Virus record (IMG/VR): IMGVR_UViG_3300023443_001045
Span: 1 to 32,676 of that record
Reading direction: 5' to 3' (one strand)
DNA: 32,676 nt
DNA from: a virus
This document shows positions 23,101-30,088 of the stretch, in pieces. A model generated the notes under the pieces. The model was not told the DNA's origin and did not search any database. It worked only from the letters and a program-made list of their open reading frames with translations. Both the position numbers and the translations under genes were made by a program. Every line of letters begins with the position of its first letter. Positions within the stretch are counted from its first letter, which is position 1.

Positions 23101-23127
23101 CAAACATGCGTTAATACGGGCAATATA

Positions 23128-23205
23128 CAGGGTGTAGCTTAGTCTGGTTAAAGTGCCGCACTTGGAATGCGGAGATCGTAGGTTCAAATCCTCCCACCCT
23201 GACCA
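23128..23205 (+). tRNA. tRNA-Pro(UGG)
   Basis: A complete tRNA: acceptor CAGGGTG/CACCCTG pairs over seven bases, with C1 as expected for proline tRNAs; the D-arm is GCTTAGTCTGGTTAAAGTGC. The anticodon arm CCGCA-CTTGGAA-TGCGG gives anticodon TGG. The variable loop is short, the T-loop is TTCAAAT, and discriminator A is followed by an encoded CCA. It ends 12 bases before the RtcB start codon. Confidence 0.93.
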
Positions 23206-23216
23206 AAGGAAAAAAG

Positions 23217-24443
23217 ATGACAAAACAAAAATATAGTTATCATAAAACAGATGGCGTACCATTAAAATTATGGGATAGTCACGGTGCTTTTGAAGAGGGG
23301 GCCATGGATCAACTCCGCAATGTTGCAAGCCTTCCTTTCATCCATAATCACATAGCCGGTATGCCCGATGTTCATTGGGGTATGGGCGCGACAATAGGCT
23401 CCGTGATCGCCACTAAAGGCGTTATCATTCCTGCTGCTGTTGGCGTTGATATTGGCTGTGGCATGATGGCTGTTAAATTAAGTTTAAAAGCGTCTGATCT
23501 TCCTGATAACTTGCATCAAATACGTTGCGATATTGAGGCTGCAGTCCCTCACGGACGTACAGATAATGGCGGTGCAAATGATAAAGGCGGCTGGGGCGAC
23601 ACAATATCAGCTGACGCATCTAATCGCTGGAATGGTCTTGTAGAACGCTATAATCAAATAATTTTCAAGCACCCAAAAGCTAAAGCATATAATGATTTCA
23701 GGCACATGGGCACACTGGGCACCGGCAACCATTTTATCGAAATTTGTCTAGATGAAAATGACTATGTTTGGGTAATGCTTCACTCTGGTTCCCGTGGGGC
23801 AGGTAACAAAATTGGGATGTATTTCATCAACGCTGCTAAAAAGGAAATGGAGCGTTACCATATCGATAAGTTTTTGCCTGACCGAAATCTTTCCTATATC
23901 GTTGAACACACAGAATTGTTTGATGATTACGTTAATGCAGTTAATTGGGCGCAGGACTTTGCTTTAGAAAATAGAAAATCTATGATGACGGCAATTTTGG
24001 GCGTTTTACACAAGCATTTTGAATTTACAGTTGATGACCATGCGGTGAATTGTCATCATAATTATATCGACCGTGAAAACCATTTTGGCTCTAACGTCTG
24101 GATCACTCGTAAAGGTGCCGTTCGCGCCCGCAAAGGTGATTTGGGCATCATCCCTGGGTCAATGGGAACAGGCTCTTTTATCGTTAGAGGTTTAGGCAAT
24201 AAGGAAAGTTTTTGTTCATGTTCTCATGGTGCTGGTCGCGTCATGTCTCGCAATCAAGCCAAAAAAGAAATTAGCTTGGAACAGCATGCGAAAGCAATGA
24301 TTGGAATTGAGGCAAGATTGGATAAAGATGTTTTGGACGAAAGCCCCGCCGCCTACAAGGATATTGGTGAGGTTATGAAGGCCCAAGATGACCTTGTTGA
24401 AATTGTCACAAGATTAACACAAATTATAAATGTTAAGGGCTAA
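23217..24443 (+). CDS. rtcB: RtcB RNA ligase (GTP-dependent, 3'-phosphate to 5'-OH)
   Basis: Joins RNA 2',3'-cyclic phosphate or 3'-phosphate ends to 5'-OH ends via a guanylylated histidine and Mn ions. The 408 residues have the length of E. coli RtcB and all key motifs: MPDVHWGMGATIGS (49-62), AAVGVDIGCGM with Asp78 and Cys81, GTLGTGNHFIEI (165-176), LHSGSRG with His189, CHHNY at 279-283, IIPGSMGTGSFIV (311-323) and SCSHGAGRVMSR, whose His337 is the guanylylation site. It directly follows tRNA-Pro, with AAAGGAAAA as ribosome site. I infer repair of cleaved tRNA or rRNA during infection. Confidence 0.95.
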   Translation: MTKQKYSYHKTDGVPLKLWDSHGAFEEGAMDQLRNVASLPFIHNHIAGMPDVHWGMGATIGSVIATKGVIIPAAVGVDIGCGMMAVKLSLKASDLPDNLHQIRCDIEAAVPHGRTDNGGANDKGGWGDTISADASNRWNGLVERYNQIIFKHPKAKAYNDFRHMGTLGTGNHFIEICLDENDYVWVMLHSGSRGAGNKIGMYFINAAKKEMERYHIDKFLPDRNLSYIVEHTELFDDYVNAVNWAQDFALENRKSMMTAILGVLHKHFEFTVDDHAVNCHHNYIDRENHFGSNVWITRKGAVRARKGDLGIIPGSMGTGSFIVRGLGNKESFCSCSHGAGRVMSRNQAKKEISLEQHAKAMIGIEARLDKDVLDESPAAYKDIGEVMKAQDDLVEIVTRLTQIINVKG

Positions 24444-24461
24444 AAAGGTTCTTACACAACC

Positions 24462-24610
24462 GCCCGATTGGGCACAGGAAATAGTGACAGGTGAGGGTAC
24501 AGGACGGGTGAGATATTGATTCCCGCGAGATTGCCCAAGAGCGACCGATTTTCATGAGTAACGCCTAGCCTGTCGCTTTCTGAACGATATTGATTTAAAT
24601 GCCCGAGGGC
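24462..24610 (+). ncRNA. Structured intergenic region after rtcB
   Basis: Opens with the hairpin GCCCGATTGGGC (24462-24473), the same unit that recurs in the right-hand genes. A nine-pair stem AGTGACAGG (24483-24491) with CCTGTCGCT (24569-24577) encloses CGGG/CCCG (24505-24508/24522-24525) and a GCCCAA that could alternatively pair with TTGGGC of the first hairpin. A second short hairpin, GCCCGAGGGC (24601-24610), precedes the AAAGGAGA site of the next gene. No ORF over 20 codons is convincing. Confidence 0.5.
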
Positions 24611-24624
24611 AAAGGAGACAGAAG

Positions 24625-24879
24625 ATGATTAAATATAAAACGGACGGATGGAATTCCCTCATAGAGAGGATTGAGGTTGAGAGAGAAACCGACTCCAGTG
24701 TATGGATTAAGGGGCGGAGATGTGCAAAGGCGTCATCATATAATAACTATTTTGATAAGTGGGATCAGGCAAAAGATTACCTCTTAAAAGGAGCCCTACG
24801 AAACCGTGACAATAAAAGACACCAGCTAGATCGAGCTGATAAAGAATTAAAAAAGATCAAAGCACTCACCAAACTTTAA
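24625..24879 (+). CDS. Hypothetical protein, 84 residues
   Basis: Starts at ATG 24625 with AAAGGAGA upstream. Basic protein (MIKYKTDGWNSLIERIEVER), a SSVWIKGRRCAKASSY strand region and a helical, lysine/arginine-rich C-terminus (HQLDRADKELKKIKAL). May bind nucleic acid by charge. It lies between two structured non-coding elements. Family not recognised. Confidence 0.58.
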   Translation: MIKYKTDGWNSLIERIEVERETDSSVWIKGRRCAKASSYNNYFDKWDQAKDYLLKGALRNRDNKRHQLDRADKELKKIKALTKL

Positions 24880-24915
24880 TCAACTTTAACGCCTATTGAA
24901 GAAAGAAGGTGAACT

Positions 24916-24983
24916 GGCGGCTCCGTAAGTTAATATAAAAGGATTAGATAAGAGCTTTATATTGCTGGAGCCGTCTTTTTTTT
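24916..24983 (+). ncRNA. 60-nt two-part hairpin, copy 2, with U-tract
   Basis: Lower stem GGCGGCTCC (24916-24924) pairs with GGAGCCGTC (24967-24975); upper stem TAATATAAA (24931-24939) pairs with TTTATATTG (24956-24964). Compared with the copy at 22607-22666, one lower-stem pair is C-G instead of T-A, a compensatory change, and another is G-T. Eight T residues follow (24976-24983), so this copy could work as a terminator or attenuator. The GGAG site of the next ORF comes directly after the T-tract. Confidence 0.65.
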
Positions 24984-24994
24984 GGAGATCAAAG

Positions 24995-25075
24995 ATGAAT
25001 TTTTTTAAAGGTCTGATGATATGGTTGCCAATTTGTTTGGCGTTATGGGCTTTATTTTTCTGGATGATCCTATGA
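24995..25075 (+). CDS. Very small membrane peptide, 26 residues
   Basis: Starts at ATG 24995 with GGAGATCAAAG upstream and ends by overlapping the VRR-NUC start (ATGA). The peptide is almost entirely one hydrophobic span (GLMIWLPICLALWALFFWMI). It may be a membrane peptide or serve to couple translation of the nuclease to the hairpin upstream. Supported by ribosome site and overlap only. Confidence 0.45.
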   Translation: MNFFKGLMIWLPICLALWALFFWMIL

Positions 25076-25461
25076 AAGAATCAGATGTACAGAAAGCCAT
25101 TATTCAGTGGTGCGGATTTAGATTAAAAAAAGATGTTACCTATTGGTCAATCCCGAATGAAAGAAATCCCATTCACAATATGGGAGGACTTAAGGCCACG
25201 GGATTGCAAACAGGTGTATCTGATTTAATGTTCGTCTGGAATGACGGGGTCCTAAAAAATCTCTATATTGAAGTGAAGCGTCCCACGACTTACAAAATAG
25301 GCAAGCATGGTAAAAAGATAATTGACCAGCGCGGCGGCATTCAGTCCGACAGTCAAAAAGAATTCCAGGAACGTGTCGAGGCTCTAAAATGCCCATATCA
25401 TATAATCGATAATTTAACGGATTTTATAAATCTTATGAAAAATTACGGATTGGAAAAATGA
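25072..25461 (+). CDS. VRR-NUC domain nuclease
   Basis: I choose ATG 25072, giving MKESDVQKAIIQW, the usual start of this family; a longer frame from 25021 would overlap the small membrane peptide. The 129 residues carry the PD-(D/E)xK core: Glu3 and Gln7 in the first helix, GVSDLMFVW with Asp51, LYIEVKRP with Glu67 and Lys69, and QSDSQKEFQERVEALKC. In phages such nucleases are linked to Holliday-junction or flap processing in replication. A HTH gene follows one base after the stop. Confidence 0.83.
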   Translation: MKESDVQKAIIQWCGFRLKKDVTYWSIPNERNPIHNMGGLKATGLQTGVSDLMFVWNDGVLKNLYIEVKRPTTYKIGKHGKKIIDQRGGIQSDSQKEFQERVEALKCPYHIIDNLTDFINLMKNYGLEK

Positions 25462-25462
25462 G

Positions 25463-25963
25463 ATGGCGAATATAGAAAAAATTAAAAGCTTGGCCAAGCA
25501 CGGTTATAATGCAATTGAAATAATGGCAATGTTAAATGTTGGTGGTCGCATTGAAACATTCCGAAAGTTTCTTAGAGAAAACGGCATTAAAGCGAAGCGC
25601 CGCATAGTTAAGGATTGTCATGACCAAATAGTTGAACTTTCAAATAACGGACTTTCAACATTTAAAGTCGCGAAAGAATTACAATTTTCTTATATCACTA
25701 TTAAAAATTATAAATCAAAAAATTCAATTGTGACCGCCATTAGAAAATCTACTCTAAAATTACCAAAACCAGACTATCGATCAAAACAGCTGGTTGAAAA
25801 TGCTATTTTAAAATTAAGACGTACGGGGCGTATCGTTTATGATTACAGCGTCTTGGCAAATGGCGGATCGACGCCCAGGGATTATACTGGATATACAGTT
25901 GTTAATGATGTGAATAATGTCTTGAATGACCGTCAATTATGTCGGCTGGCAAGAAAGATATAA
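25463..25963 (+). CDS. HTH DNA-binding protein
   Basis: A 166-residue basic protein containing two possible helix-turn-helix units: SLAKHGYNAIEIMAMLNVGG (residues 9-28) and the later VELSNNGLSTFKVAKELQFS with YITIKNYKSK (residues about 56-85), the latter similar to recombinase or transposase-type HTHs. C-terminal part (RIVYDYSVLANGGS) unrecognised. Spacing places it in the rightward early operon after the nuclease. It could be a late regulator or a small-terminase-like DNA-binding protein; neither is proven. Confidence 0.6.
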   Translation: MANIEKIKSLAKHGYNAIEIMAMLNVGGRIETFRKFLRENGIKAKRRIVKDCHDQIVELSNNGLSTFKVAKELQFSYITIKNYKSKNSIVTAIRKSTLKLPKPDYRSKQLVENAILKLRRTGRIVYDYSVLANGGSTPRDYTGYTVVNDVNNVLNDRQLCRLARKI

Positions 25964-25965
25964 TA

Positions 25966-26127
25966 ATGGAAATATTCAAAATAGGGTTTGTCATAGCCAT
26001 CTCTATTGCGCCAGGTGTGTATTTGGGTTTATTGCTTTGCAAATATAGTCAGAGATTTTCTGTTGCAATGGCTCTGATATATTGCGCCGGATTTTTATTG
26101 GGATGGAACATTGTAGTGATGAATTAG
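25966..26127 (+). CDS. Small two-span membrane protein, 53 residues
   Basis: I choose ATG 25966, immediately after the HTH gene stop, rather than an upstream in-frame ATG inside that gene. Two hydrophobic segments, IGFVIAISIAPGVYLGLLLC and ALIYCAGFLLGWNIVV, separated by KYSQRFSVAM. No family recognised. Confidence 0.52.
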   Translation: MEIFKIGFVIAISIAPGVYLGLLLCKYSQRFSVAMALIYCAGFLLGWNIVVMN

Positions 26128-26131
26128 GAGT

Positions 26132-26174
26132 GAGCGCCCACCGGGAGAGAATGAGGAAGGATCAGCGGGCGCTC
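26132..26174 (+). repeat. Intergenic GC-rich hairpin
   Basis: GAGCGCCC (26132-26139) pairs perfectly with GGGCGCTC (26167-26174) around 27 bases that include GGGAGAG and an ATG. GC-rich in an AT-rich setting and related in placement to the recurring intergenic hairpins. No T-tract follows, so a terminator role is doubtful. Confidence 0.5.
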
Positions 26175-26238
26175 GAGATGAATAAACCCATTATATCATA
26201 GTGAAGTATTTACTCAAGGAAAAACTTTAGGAGAAAGG

Positions 26239-26418
26239 ATGTATGTGATGTGTGAATGGACAAGAGACGAAATAGATTATTTCTGCCGTTGGTATCCGAC
26301 TTTGCCAACAAAGAGACTTGCGCTACGAATGCATTGGATATGGGGAACTTTAAGACCTGTTTGGTATCTAGGATTATGTGCGGGTAGGTGGCATGTGAAG
26401 AAGGAGAAGAGACAATGA
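26239..26418 (+). CDS. Small HTH-like protein, 59 residues
   Basis: Starts at ATG 26239 with AGGAG six bases upstream. The sequence MYVMCEWTRDEIDYFCRWYP followed by TLPTKRLALRM resembles the WT-x-x-E(I/E)-xx-L-x-x-xYP...LA-xxl pattern of small SANT/Myb-like or HTH proteins found in phages. C-terminus basic (RWHVKKEKRQ). Its stop overlaps the next start (ATGA). Confidence 0.5.
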   Translation: MYVMCEWTRDEIDYFCRWYPTLPTKRLALRMHWIWGTLRPVWYLGLCAGRWHVKKEKRQ

Positions 26419-26585
26419 TAGTCCAAATACCCACCATATATAACATAGATCATCTTAGGGATATTATGGCAGACGATCTCAAGATTTATGATAAAACTGA
26501 GGAGATTACTCCCAAGCTCGAACATTCCGTGGGAAATTATTGTTATGCAGCGGCGCGTTGGACAAAAATGAAAGAAAAGGAATAG
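26415..26585 (+). CDS. Small hypothetical protein, 56 residues
   Basis: ATG 26415 overlaps the previous stop and has GAGAAGAGA upstream; an upstream in-frame ATG at 26388 lies within the previous gene. Acidic helical protein (NIDHLRDIMADDLKIYDKTE) with a C-terminal YCYAAARWTKMKEKE. Not recognised. Confidence 0.5.
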   Translation: MIVQIPTIYNIDHLRDIMADDLKIYDKTEEITPKLEHSVGNYCYAAARWTKMKEKE

Positions 26586-26588
26586 AGG

Positions 26589-26849
26589 ATGTTTAAAAAG
26601 CTACGCATATGGCTCATTACGTTCATTTGCCCAAAAGACATAACAATTGTGGTTAATGCCAGGGACAAACATTTAAACAGGACCATTCATATATGGGCAA
26701 AATATCCAGTTTATTTTATAAAGTGTTCAATGTCTGCTCCAATAGTTGTTCATCCGCCAAAAGTTAAATCTGGCTTTAAAGAATACATTGCAGCAGAGAG
26801 GTTTTATGAGCAAAGACGGTGGTTAAAAGAAAGATTAAAAATTATTTGA
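26589..26849 (+). CDS. Hypothetical protein, 86 residues
   Basis: Starts at ATG 26589 with AAAGGAATAGAGG upstream. Basic protein with an N-terminal hydrophobic stretch (RIWLITFICP) and a C-terminal helical FKEYIAAERFYEQRRWLKER. The middle contains a PPKVKSG loop. No family recognised. A strong promoter begins at its 3' end. Confidence 0.52.
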   Translation: MFKKLRIWLITFICPKDITIVVNARDKHLNRTIHIWAKYPVYFIKCSMSAPIVVHPPKVKSGFKEYIAAERFYEQRRWLKERLKII

Positions 26850-26874
26850 GTATTTGTTTACACAAGTGTATAAT
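26846..26874 (+). promoter_or_regulatory. Promoter with internal palindrome before the replication genes
   Basis: TTGAGT (26846-26851) and TATAAT (26869-26874) are 17 bases apart. The perfect inverted repeat TACAC-AA-GTGTA (26859-26870) sits in the spacer and touches the -10, a position where a bound repressor would block RNA polymerase. The nine bases TTTACACAA here also occur at 21931-21939 in the divergent control region. Confidence 0.65.
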
Positions 26875-26974
26875 CTTACCGTGGTGAAAAAATGATTTTG
26901 GTTGCTCTTAATCAGGTTTTTGCTTACCAACCCGCCACATCCCCTTTTTTTGGTAAGTAAGTTTTGGTAGGTAA

Positions 26975-27766
26975 ATGAAAATAAACAAACTCCCCTTTAT
27001 AAGATGGTATGCATCGGATTTCCTGGCCGGAACACGCGGTATGAAGGCTTCTGAGGTTGGAATATATACTATATTGTTAAATCTAATGTATGAGCAATGC
27101 GAACCGTTGCCATTGGATATAGATTATTTATCAAGCCAGTGTGGTTGCAGAAAACCAGCCTTTTTAAAATCTTTAGAAAAATTGAAATCAAGAAACAAAA
27201 TAATACTTGTGGATGGATGCCTTTGGAATGAAAGAGTCCAAAAAGAGTTCACTTTTCGTGCAAAAAAGAGTCAGATAGCTACACAAAATATTAATGAACG
27301 ATGGAAAAAACACAATAAAATCAATGGCGATGAGATACAAACGTATAATTCTGGTAATACGGAAAAAATACTATATCAGAAGCCAGAAACCATAAATCAT
27401 AAAGATATAAAAGATATAGATAAATCTATATCCAAAAAACCACTAGCAAAAAAAGGATGTCGAATCGATGAAAAGTTTAAAGATGGCGACCAAATCCCTG
27501 ATGACTACCTTGCAGCAGCAACAAAAAAAGGGCTCGGCAGGGAAAGGGCTTGTTCTGAATTTGAAAGATTCATTAACTACTGGACAGCAGCAAGCGGTAG
27601 TTACGCAATCAAACGGGATTGGCTGGCCACATGGCGCAATAGGGTGTCTATCGTTGTCGAACGGGATGGAAATAAAAACACCAATCGCAACGGGCAATCA
27701 AAACCAGCCAACGCATCCCCAATTGACGCAGCAACAGAAATCATTGATGAGGGACTTAGTCTATGA
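26975..27766 (+). CDS. DUF1376-type replication initiation protein
   Basis: A 263-residue protein. The N-terminus PFIRWYASDFLAGTRGMKAS and EVGIYTILLNLMYEQCEPLP form the DUF1376 domain (a winged-helix-like fold found in phage replication proteins such as YdaU). The C-terminal part (CSEFERFINYWTAASGSYAI, KRDWLATWRNRV) matches a module often fused to phage initiators (F-xxFxxyW.aksg..a.k.DW..tWrnW). It probably opens or marks the phage replication origin. The stop is overlapped by the next gene. Its promoter is about 100 bases upstream. Confidence 0.75.
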   Translation: MKINKLPFIRWYASDFLAGTRGMKASEVGIYTILLNLMYEQCEPLPLDIDYLSSQCGCRKPAFLKSLEKLKSRNKIILVDGCLWNERVQKEFTFRAKKSQIATQNINERWKKHNKINGDEIQTYNSGNTEKILYQKPETINHKDIKDIDKSISKKPLAKKGCRIDEKFKDGDQIPDDYLAAATKKGLGRERACSEFERFINYWTAASGSYAIKRDWLATWRNRVSIVVERDGNKNTNRNGQSKPANASPIDAATEIIDEGLSL

Positions 27767-28220
27767 TCAAGAGCGACTGCGAGGGATGAATGCGAAATTA
27801 CCAATACCAAGAATACAACCGGATGATATGGCGGGATTGTGCAAAGTTTATATCCAGGGTATGGCCGCATTAGAACCCACGCCAAAAAATAACATCGTGA
27901 AGGTGACCAGCATTTTGAAGGTTCTTTTCCCCGGCGCAAAGACCGATGCAACATCATTGAAAATATTATTGTTGAAATATGCCCAAGTTTTATCAGATGA
28001 AGGATACAGCTTTCATGCAATTGACAAGGGGATAGACGCCTGTTTGCTCAATCACAAGAGCGACTTCATGCCAACCATTGAGACATTGAACAGCTATATC
28101 AAACCTATTCAATTAAAGCTGAAACAGGAAATGAGTTTGTTGGGCCAGGTTCTCGAACGCAACGCTGAGCATTTAGCCCTGCCGGCACCACAGAAACAAA
28201 CAGGGCAGGATCAGTCATGA
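27747..28220 (+). CDS. Hypothetical protein following the replication initiator
   Basis: The frame is open further left, but that part only mirrors the initiator gene in another frame. I place the start at ATG 27747 (157 residues), with ATG 27786 (144 residues) as alternative; neither has a strong ribosome site. The protein is helical (LPIPRIQPDDMAGLCKVYIQ, SLKILLLKYAQVLSDEGYSF) and ends with a basic/glutamine tail. By position it could be a helicase loader or replication accessory factor, but no Walker motif is present. It overlaps the methyltransferase gene by four bases. Confidence 0.6.
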   Translation: MRDLVYDQERLRGMNAKLPIPRIQPDDMAGLCKVYIQGMAALEPTPKNNIVKVTSILKVLFPGAKTDATSLKILLLKYAQVLSDEGYSFHAIDKGIDACLLNHKSDFMPTIETLNSYIKPIQLKLKQEMSLLGQVLERNAEHLALPAPQKQTGQDQS

Positions 28221-28966
28221 AGAAAGTTACGATCGGCAATGCAACGCTATACCATGGCGATTGTCTTGAGATTATGCCAACTTTGGACAAGGTTGATTGT
28301 GTGGTGACAGATCCACCATATGAATTTGATGCTTCGGGTGCTGGAATATTTCGTAGTAATCGTATTTGTATGGACAAGATACAGGAAAAAAATCTCGATC
28401 AGGGTTTTGATATTTATATTTTGGATTTGTCACTAGATCTTGGTGCAATATCGATCGCAGTTTTTTTTCATTGGGATCAACAACGAGTAATTTCTGATTT
28501 CTTTGAAAGGTCAGATCTTAAAAAATCCGCCTTATGTGTCTGGCAGAAAACGAATCCTATGCCAGTAGCAAATAAACATTATCAGCCGGAACTAGAATAT
28601 TGGTGGCATTCATGGAAAAAACCGTTTGGAGTGTGTGGAAACGGATTGCTTGAAAAGAAGCGTGTTTACACCGGACCTGTAGGTCAGTGTGATATTGATC
28701 ATCCTACAGTTAAACCGCTCCCCTTGATGGAAAAGATTATCAGAAATGCGAGTCAAGCCGATTTTATAGTTCTCGATCCATACATGGGTAGCGGCACAAC
28801 GGGCGTGGCATGTGCAAAGCTAAACCGAAAATTCATCGGTATTGAACGGGACGAAACATATTTCAACATAGCCTGTGAACGGATACAGGCAGCATATGAT
28901 CAACCAGATTTATTTATTGAACAGCCAGAAAAAATCGAGCAAATTGTTATGGAAGACATAAAATGA
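28217..28966 (+). CDS. Site-specific DNA methyltransferase (beta class)
   Basis: Transfers methyl groups from S-adenosylmethionine to adenine N6 or cytosine N4. DPPY (catalytic) lies at residues 32-35, before the SAM-binding DPYMGSGTTGVAC at about 187-199, which is the beta-class order. The HPTVKPLPLMEKII block (x-H-P-t-x-KP-l) just upstream of it is typical. The 249 residues fit phage solitary methyltransferases. No restriction gene is adjacent, so it probably protects phage DNA from host restriction or marks replication. Target sequence cannot be predicted. Confidence 0.88.
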   Translation: MKKVTIGNATLYHGDCLEIMPTLDKVDCVVTDPPYEFDASGAGIFRSNRICMDKIQEKNLDQGFDIYILDLSLDLGAISIAVFFHWDQQRVISDFFERSDLKKSALCVWQKTNPMPVANKHYQPELEYWWHSWKKPFGVCGNGLLEKKRVYTGPVGQCDIDHPTVKPLPLMEKIIRNASQADFIVLDPYMGSGTTGVACAKLNRKFIGIERDETYFNIACERIQAAYDQPDLFIEQPEKIEQIVMEDIK

Positions 28967-29238
28967 ATAGCATAAAAGAGCAATGCCGCAGGATATGCAC
29001 TGGCCAGGAGCCCCCAATAGATCCTGATAGGCTCGCCGCGCCGGGAAAGTTCAATCCTCGCGGAAATTTTACAAACTGGCAAGTATATGAATATATGGGT
29101 ATGGGGATTCCCCTTCCAGAATTAAGTAAACCCCATGATCCAGAAAAGAAGGAACGACAAGCCTACATCACCAGAATGATAGAAGAGAGTAATCCAGGAC
29201 AAGATCCAAGATATAAATACCATACACAAAAACATTGA
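28963..29238 (+). CDS. Hypothetical protein, last gene of the rightward operon
   Basis: A 91-residue protein starting in an ATGA overlap with the methyltransferase. N-terminal Cys pair (EQCRRICTGQEPP), a proline-rich middle and a GKFNPRGNFTNWQVYEYMGM motif, then a charged helical end. I do not recognise a family. A strong terminator follows 13 bases after the stop. Confidence 0.58.
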   Translation: MNSIKEQCRRICTGQEPPIDPDRLAAPGKFNPRGNFTNWQVYEYMGMGIPLPELSKPHDPEKKERQAYITRMIEESNPGQDPRYKYHTQKH

Positions 29239-29251
29239 CGACAAACAAACT

Positions 29252-29279
29252 AGCCCCCGGCAAAAACCGAGGGCTTTTT
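29252..29279 (+). terminator. Rho-independent terminator
   Basis: AGCCCCCGG (29252-29260) pairs with CCGAGGGCT (29267-29275), with one mismatch, around the loop CAAAAA, followed by TTTTTA. It ends the rightward operon at the convergent junction with the minus-strand genes. On the minus strand the A-run before the stem gives a weaker terminator. Confidence 0.85.
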
Positions 29280-29300
29280 ATTGTCTGTGATAGTGGGCGT

Positions 29301-29465
29301 TTAAGTTGATATCATAAACAAGGCTGCAAAAAACAAAACCATCTGTACTGCCAAGACTACATAATCCATTCCACCAGATGAACAAGGCGACATAACGTTT
29401 TTATAGCTCAGGACCGCCCCAAATCCGGATATTATTAGAGTAGAATACCATATGAAAATTACCAT
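29301..29465 (-). CDS. Two-span membrane protein, 54 residues
   Basis: I choose ATG 29465, which has AGGAGA upstream directly after the intergenic hairpin; a longer frame to 29573 would run through that hairpin and into the previous gene. Two hydrophobic spans: IWYSTLIISGFGAVLS and DYVVLAVQMVLFFAALFMI, with a short loop containing CSSGG. Last gene of the leftward accessory block. Function unknown. Confidence 0.58.
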   Translation of the reverse strand: MVIFIWYSTLIISGFGAVLSYKNVMSPCSSGGMDYVVLAVQMVLFFAALFMIST

Positions 29466-29482
29466 TTTATTTCTCCTGTTAT

Positions 29483-29494
29483 GCCCAAGCGGGC
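29483..29494 (-). repeat. Intergenic hairpin GCCCGCTTGGGC
   Basis: Complete copy of the recurring unit, preceded by GAC and followed by ATAACAGGAGA, the ribosome site of the gene starting at 29465. Confidence 0.7.
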
Positions 29495-29505
29495 GTCTTC
29501 GTTGA

Positions 29506-29853
29506 TTAATTTGTGGTTTGTTTTCTGTGTTGATTTTCATGTTCCATAACGAACGGCTCAAACCATTGATCAATCAAATATCCTGCCGCTGCTATTTTGT
29601 GTTCATGCTTAGGCTCAAATGATCCCATGAATGCGTTTAAAGCTCGCATTGCCCCACTAAGATCAACTCCGTCTCTTGGTGATAGACCATGATCAGCAAG
29701 GTTGCCTCCATTAAAGAATAGTTTTGATGCAATTTTACAGAATTTATTCCTATGATAATCCTGAAATTCTTCAGGTAAGTCATTCATCTTTGGCGCAAAA
29801 TCTATACGCCCAAATGCCACATCTGCATCTGTAATTTCTGGTATCTTATGCAT
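29506..29853 (-). CDS. Conserved phage hypothetical protein, 115 residues
   Basis: Begins MHKIPEITDADVAFGRIDF and has PEEFQDYHRNKFCKIASKLF, then RDGVDLSGAMRALNAFMGSF and EPKHEHKIAAAGYLIDQWFE. I recall this pattern (IPEITDAD-xAFG ... KHEHK-x-A-x-xaYLxxxWF) from many phages of Gram-negative hosts, without a known function. Ribosome site AAAGGAAAG follows an intergenic hairpin. Soluble and probably a small helical accessory protein. Confidence 0.68.
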   Translation of the reverse strand: MHKIPEITDADVAFGRIDFAPKMNDLPEEFQDYHRNKFCKIASKLFFNGGNLADHGLSPRDGVDLSGAMRALNAFMGSFEPKHEHKIAAAGYLIDQWFEPFVMEHENQHRKQTTN

Positions 29854-29869
29854 AGTCTTTCCTTTCGTT

Positions 29870-29881
29870 GCCCAAGCGGGC
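29870..29881 (-). repeat. Intergenic hairpin GCCCGCTTGGGC
   Basis: Complete copy. On the minus strand it is preceded by AATTTAAACACAAAC and followed by AACGAAAGGA, the ribosome site for the gene starting at 29853. Confidence 0.7.
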
Positions 29882-29894
29882 GTTTGTGTTTAAA

Positions 29895-30056
29895 TTAATC
29901 GTAAGCGTTTCCGTGCGTCCTAAGTGCACTCGAATTTTTGGTCACGATGCATTTAGAAAGCTTCTGCGTTGAGTCAGATGTTTTTCTTAATTCAATCAGA
30001 ATTTCCTCTAACAATTGAGTTGTTCTGTCTGGTTTCTTTTTAAAGAAATTTAACAT
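29895..30056 (-). CDS. Small hypothetical protein, 53 residues
   Basis: Starts at ATG 30056 with GGAG seven bases upstream. MLNFFKKKPDRTTQLLEEIL is followed by a helical and basic region ending in ALRTHGNAYD. One Cys. Too short to classify. It sits between two copies of the intergenic repeat, like its neighbours, which supports a real gene. Confidence 0.5.
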   Translation of the reverse strand: MLNFFKKKPDRTTQLLEEILIELRKTSDSTQKLSKCIVTKNSSALRTHGNAYD

Positions 30057-30067
30057 GTCGTATCTCC

Positions 30068-30081
30068 GGGCGTTTAAGTTG
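30068..30081 (-). repeat. Partial intergenic repeat
   Basis: On the minus strand AACTTAAACGCCC is followed by GGAG instead of the loop and GGGC arm, so the ribosome site of the gene at 30056 replaces the hairpin's second arm. Confidence 0.5.
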
Positions 30082-30088
30082 AAATTAA

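Noticed and set aside
24976-24983. Calling 24916-24983 only as an ordinary terminator
   Set aside because: The U-tract fits, but the shared 60-nt geometry with 22607-22666, which has no U-tract, shows the hairpin has another conserved purpose.
27468-27746. N-terminal extension of the gene after the replication initiator
   Set aside because: It is a low-complexity frame (Gln/Lys/Ser/Thr runs) overlapping well-formed initiator codons; it is a shadow of the initiator frame.
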